Shown piece by piece: positions 59,509-64,000 of a stretch of DNA of 64,000 nt (position 1 is the stretch's first letter; every line of letters starts with the position of its first letter). The notes below the pieces were generated by a model. That model worked only from the letters and a program-made list of their open reading frames with translations. It made no database searches and was not told the origin of the DNA. The stretch comes from Streptomyces sp. SA15 (GTDB taxonomy: Bacteria > Actinomycetota > Actinomycetes > Streptomycetales > Streptomycetaceae). A program made the translations under genes and the position numbers. The stretch is from contig NZ_NTGE01000111.1 of NCBI RefSeq assembly GCF_002291145.1, positions 1 to 64,000 of the forward strand, written 5' to 3'.

Positions 59509-60387
59509 CTACTTGGCGCAGGTTGCCGGGTCGAGCTTCTCCTCCACCTTGTCCTCACGGCCGTCGGGCTGGCCGTTCGGCAGGAGCTTGTCGGAGACGC
59601 CGTCGATGTAGTAGCCGTACGAGTAGATCGTGTTGTATCCGCGGCCGCGCCAGGTGTGCACGGTCTGCATGTTGTCCCTGCTGCTGGGGTCCTTGTTCCA
59701 CTGGTAGTCCTCGACGTAGAAGATCGGATTCACCCGCACCACGCGCTGGTACGGCGTCCACGTCACGGCGACCTGGGTGCACGGCGGGATCGTCTTCTCG
59801 CTGCGGCGCTCGAACTTGGACTCCTTCTCCCAGCCCCACTCGTAGCTGAAGCTGCCGCCCGCGGTGCCCGAGAAGATGCTCTTGGCGGCGGAGAGGCTGA
59901 TCGAGGCGCCGACGCTCTTCTTGGCGAACGTCTTGGTGCTGTAACTGCTGACGAAGGTCTCCTTGTCGTCCTTCGAACCCCGGTTGCCGATCCAGGGGGA
60001 GACGCGGACGGGCTCGCCCTTGGTGGACCAGGTCGAGGCCTGCGCGTGGCCGCACCAGCCGCGGAAGGTCTCCCACGGTCCGACCGGCTCCCAGAGGGGG
60101 AACACGTCGTCCAGGTACTCGTCCCGGGTCTTGAACTCGCCGGTGTCGACGTTGAGGGCGCCGTAGACGCCGGTCAGGCTGCCCTCCTGACCGCAGAGCC
60201 GCTCGATCATCTGGTCGGTGTTGCCCGGGTCCGTGCCCCGGATGTTCGTCGCGCCGCCCGGTCCGCCGCCGGCCGCCTGGGCGGAACCGGTGCCGGCCAG
60301 CAGGCCGGTCACGGCGAGGGCGGTGGAGCCCGCGATCAGGGCGCTCTTCTTGAGAGCCTTGCGGGTTGTCGTGCGAATGAGTCGCAT
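59509..60387 (-). CDS. secreted protein with aerolysin-like segment
   Basis: A 292-residue secreted protein, signal peptide to about residue 38 (GTGSAQA). Residues 145-230 alternate Ser/Thr/Ala with hydrophobic residues (STKTFAKKSVGASISLSAA, GGSFSYEWGWEKES), then IPPCTQVAVTWTPYQRVVRV, a pattern seen in aerolysin/ETX-MTX2-like pore-forming proteins. Four Cys. Inference only; it may be another beta-rich secreted protein. ATG at 60387 with AGGAG 13 bases upstream. Confidence 0.65.
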   Translation of the reverse strand: MRLIRTTTRKALKKSALIAGSTALAVTGLLAGTGSAQAAGGGPGGATNIRGTDPGNTDQMIERLCGQEGSLTGVYGALNVDTGEFKTRDEYLDDVFPLWEPVGPWETFRGWCGHAQASTWSTKGEPVRVSPWIGNRGSKDDKETFVSSYSTKTFAKKSVGASISLSAAKSIFSGTAGGSFSYEWGWEKESKFERRSEKTIPPCTQVAVTWTPYQRVVRVNPIFYVEDYQWNKDPSSRDNMQTVHTWRGRGYNTIYSYGYYIDGVSDKLLPNGQPDGREDKVEEKLDPATCAK

Positions 60388-60563
60388 GGGGGGTGGCTCA
60401 CTCCTGTGTGCTTGCGCAGTTGTGCACAGGTGCTGCGAGGAATCTGCGGCACCTGTCTGACAGCCCAGGAACATTGCAGAGAACTCACGGGTAGGGTCGA
60501 AATCGCGTGAGGAATGACAGGACATTGACAGGAACGGGGGCATGCCTGTCGGTCTTTGCCCGA

Positions 60564-61508
60564 TTACGTGAGCAACTCCGCCAAGCCGTCCGCGAATTGG
60601 ACGATCCAGTCCAGCCGCGGCCCTCCGCGGGCGATACGGAACCCGTGCCGGCGCCCGTGGAACGCGGCCTCGACGGCATGGAACTGCGCCCAGCGCCGCA
60701 CGCGTTCGCGATCGAGTTCCGCCGACTCGGCGAAGACGTCCAGGGCACGGTGGACCGCCTTGGTCAGATCGTCCGCCTCCAGGAAGGCCAGGGCACGCGA
60801 CTTGAGCAGGGTGCCGCCGTCGTAGGCGGGATCGCCCACATGGCCCTTGGGGTCGACGGCCAGCCACGGTTCACGGTCGGCGCGCAGGATGTTCCGGGCG
60901 TGCAGGTCGCCGTGGATCAGGGTGTCCGGCTGGACACGGCCCAGCTCGCGCACGGTCGCCACCGCCGCGTCCAGTACCCGGTCGGGCAGCGCGTGCGTGA
61001 GCTCTACGGCGTCCCGGCGCAGCTCCTCCTCCCAGGCGTCGGCCCGCTCCCGCAGCCGGGGCAGCCCGGGCAGCCCGGGCGGCGCGGGGACGGCCAGCCG
61101 GCGGTTGAGCCGCCCCGCGACCGCCACGATCTCGTCCTCGTCGCCGTCCTTCAGTTGAGCCAGGGTGGACGTCCGGGCCCGCTCCAGCAGCATCGCGAAC
61201 CGGTCGTCGTCCCGCTCGTACAGCAATACGGCGCCCCGCCCCCGCCAGGCCACGAACGCGTCGGGTTCATGGACGTTGCCGGGGTGCGGGAACGACACCT
61301 TCAGTACGGCGGGCTCGGTCCCTTTGGTTCGCCTCCGCACCGGGACGATCACTCCGACAGCCCCGTGCGTGACCTCGCCGTCCGGCACGCATTCCCAGCG
61401 CTCCAGCACCTCGTTCACGATGCCGGGCAGTTCGGCGAGCCAGGCCGCGCCGGTCTCCCCTTCGCGCTCGACGGTGGTCCGCGCGAACGTCTCTGGTATC
61501 GCGATCAT
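60564..61508 (-). CDS. APH(6)/StrB-like small-molecule kinase
   Basis: A 314-residue kinase of the aminoglycoside/hydroxyurea phosphotransferase family (PF04655). Catalytic loop LIHGDLHARNILRA and metal-binding LAVDPKGHVGDPAYD. Such enzymes modify streptomycin at position 6 or hydroxyurea; as no antibiotic cluster is nearby, a general resistance role is only inferred. The start lies 18 bases after the histidine kinase stop. Confidence 0.85.
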   Translation of the reverse strand: MIAIPETFARTTVEREGETGAAWLAELPGIVNEVLERWECVPDGEVTHGAVGVIVPVRRRTKGTEPAVLKVSFPHPGNVHEPDAFVAWRGRGAVLLYERDDDRFAMLLERARTSTLAQLKDGDEDEIVAVAGRLNRRLAVPAPPGLPGLPRLRERADAWEEELRRDAVELTHALPDRVLDAAVATVRELGRVQPDTLIHGDLHARNILRADREPWLAVDPKGHVGDPAYDGGTLLKSRALAFLEADDLTKAVHRALDVFAESAELDRERVRRWAQFHAVEAAFHGRRHGFRIARGGPRLDWIVQFADGLAELLT

Positions 61509-61526
61509 CCGGGCACCCTACGAGAG

Positions 61527-63035
61527 TCACTCGGCGGCGGGGGAGGTGCCTTTCGGGCTCACCGGGCTCACCGGGCCGTCCAGGATTTCCAGGCTTTCCG
61601 GCTCCGGCGTCTCCGGCGGAGGCGTCGGAGCCCCCGGCAGCCGTACGGTCACCACCGTGCCGCCGCCCTCCGCGCGGGCCAGCGTCACCTCGCCGCCGGC
61701 CTGCTGGACCGTACGGGCGACGATGGAGAGGCCCAGGCCCGAGCCGGGGAGCGCGCGGGCGCTGGGGGAGCGCCAGAAGCGGTCGAAGACGTGGGGGAGT
61801 TCCTCGGCGGGGATGCCCGGGCCGTGGTCGCGGACGGTGAGGACGCCGTGGGCGAGCCGCACCTCGACGATGCCGCCGTCCGGGCTGAACTTCACGGCGT
61901 TGTCGAGGATGTTGACGACCGCGCGCTCCAGGGCGGCCGGTTCCGCCCGGACGTACCAGGGCTGGAGGTCGGCGGAGATGGTCAGCTCGGGGCCGCGCAG
62001 CCGCGCCCGGCGCAGGGCGGACTCGACCGTGTCCTCCAGCGCGATCACCTGCACGCGTTCGCCGCGCTGGCCCTCCGACCGGGACAGTTCCTGCAGGTCG
62101 CCTATGAGGGAGGCCAGCTCGGTCATCTGCGCCTTGACCGAGGCGAGGAGGGCCTTGCGGTCCGCCTCCGGGATCGGGCGGCCGGTCTCCTCGCTTCGGG
62201 TGAGCAGTTCGATGTTGGTGCGGAGTGAGGTGAGGGGGGTGCGGAGTTCGTGGCCGGCGTCGGCGATGAGCTGTTGCTGTAGCTCACGGGAGCTGGCCAG
62301 GGACGATGTCATCGAGTTGAAGGAGCGGGAGAGGCGGGCGACTTCGTCCTCGGCGTCCTCCTCCACGGGGATGCGCACGCTCAAGTCCTCTGTGCGGGCC
62401 ACGCGTTCGACGGCCTCGGTGAGCTTGTCGACGGGACGCAGGCCCGCCCGGGCGACTGCCAAGCCGGCAGCACCGGCGCCGACGACTCCGACGCCGGAGA
62501 CGAGGAGGAGGATCAGCGCCAGTTCGTTGAGGGTGGACTCGGTGCCCTCGAGGGGGGTCGCGAGGAGCAGGGCGACGCCCTGCGAGTCGGATGAGTCGAC
62601 GCCCAGGTACAGCGTCAGCACGCGTACCGCGTTGCCGTCCTCGTCGGTGCCGTTGCGGACGATCCCCTTGTCACGGTTCGCGTTCCTGATCACATCCTTG
62701 TCGGAGTTCGTGACCTTGACCGTGCCCAGGGAGTCCAGGGCGACGCATGGGTCGCCCTCTTCCTTGATCAGCTGGGCGTAGTCCTTCGGGAACCGGAATC
62801 CCCCGGGGTTCGACTGGGCAGTCGGAGAGCAGTTCTGCAGGAGCGACCCGACCGTGCCGGGCCTCTTCACCATTTCCTTCAGGTCACTGTCCACCTGCTC
62901 GTACAGCTTCCCCTGCACGATGAACCAACAGGTCACCGAAACCGCCGCCACCGCGAACGCCACCGCCGCCGCCACCAGCAGCGCGAGTCTCGACCGGATC
63001 GGCAGGGACCGGAACCGGCGTGCCAGCTTCCTCAC
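61527..63035 (-). CDS. two-component sensor histidine kinase (OmpR partner, MprB-like)
   Basis: A 502-residue kinase with two membrane helices (about 17-35 and 175-195) flanking an extracytoplasmic sensor, a HAMP domain, the HisKA His in DAGHELRTPLTSLR and HATPase motifs NILDNAVKFSPDG, DHGPGIP and GSGLGLSIV. GTG overlaps the regulator's stop (GTGA). MprB-like systems respond to envelope stress; the stimulus here is unknown. Confidence 0.93.
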   Translation of the reverse strand: MRKLARRFRSLPIRSRLALLVAAAVAFAVAAVSVTCWFIVQGKLYEQVDSDLKEMVKRPGTVGSLLQNCSPTAQSNPGGFRFPKDYAQLIKEEGDPCVALDSLGTVKVTNSDKDVIRNANRDKGIVRNGTDEDGNAVRVLTLYLGVDSSDSQGVALLLATPLEGTESTLNELALILLLVSGVGVVGAGAAGLAVARAGLRPVDKLTEAVERVARTEDLSVRIPVEEDAEDEVARLSRSFNSMTSSLASSRELQQQLIADAGHELRTPLTSLRTNIELLTRSEETGRPIPEADRKALLASVKAQMTELASLIGDLQELSRSEGQRGERVQVIALEDTVESALRRARLRGPELTISADLQPWYVRAEPAALERAVVNILDNAVKFSPDGGIVEVRLAHGVLTVRDHGPGIPAEELPHVFDRFWRSPSARALPGSGLGLSIVARTVQQAGGEVTLARAEGGGTVVTVRLPGAPTPPPETPEPESLEILDGPVSPVSPKGTSPAAE

Positions 63036-63769
63036 TCCGCGCCGCCCTGTCGGAGCACATACCCCACACCCCGAACCGTGTGCACGAGCCGCGGCTCGCC
63101 GCCCGCCTCGGTCTTGCGGCGCAGGTACATGACGTACACGTCCAGCGAATTCGACGACGGCTCGAAGTCGAAGCCCCAGACCGCCTTCAGGATCTGCTCA
63201 CGGGTGAGCACCTGACGCGGATGCGCCATGAACATCTCAAGAAGCGTGAACTCCGTGCGGGTCAGCTCCACCGCGCGCCCACCCCGCGTCACCTCCCGCG
63301 TCGCGAGATCCATCCGCAGGTCGGCGAAGGTCAGCGCCTCGTCGTCCTCCAGGGCACCCGCTCCGGCCGCCGCCGCGTACGAGCTGCGGCGCAGCAGCGC
63401 GCGGACACGGGCGAACAGTTCGTCGAGCTCGAACGGCTTGACCAGGTAGTCGTCGGCCCCGGCGTCCAGCCCCGTCACCCGGTCGCCGACCGTGTCGCGG
63501 GCCGTCAGCATCAGGATCGGGGTCGTGTCGCCCGCGCCGCGGATCCGGCGGGCGGCGGTCAGACCGTCCATGCGCGGCATCTGGATGTCGAGCACGACCA
63601 GGTCGGGCCTGTACGCCGTCGCCTTCTCCAGCGCGTCCACGCCGTCCACGGCGACCTCCGTGTCGTACCCCTCGAAGGCGAGGCTGCGCTGGAGTGCTTC
63701 GCGCACCGCCGGCTCGTCGTCGACGATCAGGATGCGCTGGGTGTCACGGTCGCCTTCGGCGGGGCTCAT
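63032..63769 (-). CDS. OmpR/PhoB-family response regulator (MprA-like)
   Basis: A 245-residue regulator: receiver domain with ILIVDDEPAV and phosphoacceptor Asp in LVVLDIQMPRMDG, then a winged HTH (LTRTEFTLLEMFMAHPRQVLTREQIL, SNSLDVYVMYLRRKTE). The closest recalled type is MprA/SCO4156. ATG at 63769; it is transcribed before the kinase. Confidence 0.93.
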   Translation of the reverse strand: MSPAEGDRDTQRILIVDDEPAVREALQRSLAFEGYDTEVAVDGVDALEKATAYRPDLVVLDIQMPRMDGLTAARRIRGAGDTTPILMLTARDTVGDRVTGLDAGADDYLVKPFELDELFARVRALLRRSSYAAAAGAGALEDDEALTFADLRMDLATREVTRGGRAVELTRTEFTLLEMFMAHPRQVLTREQILKAVWGFDFEPSSNSLDVYVMYLRRKTEAGGEPRLVHTVRGVGYVLRQGGAE

Positions 63770-63876
63770 GGGCTCGGGTTCCTCGGGTGCGGTGGGACGA
63801 CAGGGGACGGAAGGTGATGAACGCCTTCAGCGTCGCATGTTTCCCGACGGGCGCGGTATGGGACGGGGACGGTGGG

Positions 63877-64000
63877 TCAGCCGCGTACCGTCCGGCGGCG
63901 GGCGCGGGCGGCAGCCGTACGGCGGCCTGCCGGGCGAGGGGCGACCTCGGGCGCCCGGGCCGCCGACGCGGCCGGCGCGTGCAACTCGTACGCCACCTCA
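63877..64000 (-). CDS. 3' end of an unidentified gene (partial)
   Basis: The last 40 codons run off the window edge and end at TGA 63877. They encode an Ala/Arg/Pro-rich tail with RRRTVRG at the end. No domain visible; the main part lies beyond the window. Confidence 0.55.
   Translation of the reverse strand, partial: EVAYELHAPAASAARAPEVAPRPAGRRTAAARARRRTVRG

Overview
The window is chromosomal DNA from a Streptomyces or close relative. The evidence is very high GC with strong third-position bias, many GTG starts, ATGA/GTGA-coupled operons, a mycothiol synthesis gene (mshD), a whiJ/abaA-type XRE-DUF397-ATPase regulatory set, and a gene order that, from memory, resembles the S. coelicolor SCO412x-SCO415x region. 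It opens with the 3' end of a ribosomal RNA operon (5S gene and terminator).

Layout. 0.1-2.9 kb: a NarL-type two-component system, the 122-bp relic of its ABC transporter, and a GNAT acetyltransferase. 2.9-10.1 kb: a six-gene minus-strand operon of type IV secretion-like membrane proteins (coupling-protein-like, VirB4-like, VirB6/TrbL-like, VirB8-like and small pilin-like genes), which appears to match the cmdABCDEF differentiation cluster. 10.5-13.8 kb: a secreted sedolisin protease and a divergent TetR/SDR pair. 13.8-19 kb: an accessory island with a 76-bp palindromic element, a MazF-type toxin-antitoxin pair, a polymorphic-toxin C-terminal fragment with pentapeptide-repeat immunity, the XRE/DUF397/ATPase set, and decayed VOC and Uma2 genes. 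19-25.5 kb: secreted and envelope proteins (trypsin-like protease, SLT-NlpC wall hydrolase, PAP2 phosphatase, Tat-exported flavo-oxidase, lipoprotein) and a CsoR repressor with its operator.

25.7-36.1 kb is a phosphate island: DUF47-Pit low-affinity uptake, pstSCAB behind a four-unit PHO box, and a ppk-CHAD-NUDIX polyphosphate operon. 36.2-43.5 kb holds two ABC-exporter regulatory units facing away from each other: a YtrA-type GntR operon with a long palindromic operator, and an ECF sigma/zf-HC2/32-codon smORF/ABC operon in which nearly every gene overlaps the next. 43.5-48.6 kb carries a GNAT, mshD, a secreted 5'-nucleotidase and an LmeA-like protein with a collagen-like segment.

48.7-61.5 kb is a second accessory region. 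Its centre is a five-gene cassette (small four-cysteine secreted protein, lipoprotein, MacB-like ABC ATPase, FtsX permease, second lipoprotein) bounded by about 148-bp direct repeats of an Imm49-family gene 3' end and by a second copy of the 76-bp palindromic element. A broken RelE/DUF6247 toxin-antitoxin pair lies to its left. To the right are the intact Imm49 gene, a fused pectate lyase-pectin methylesterase, a secreted protein with an aerolysin-like stretch, and an APH(6)-type kinase. The window ends in an OmpR-type two-component system and the 3' end of an unidentified gene.

The best candidates for undescribed biology are the direct-repeat-bounded secretion cassette, the paired palindromic elements with a conserved core but different self-complementary flanks, the 32-codon coupled smORF, and the toxin/immunity remnants in the first island. 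All functions are read from sequence motifs alone; no database search was possible.
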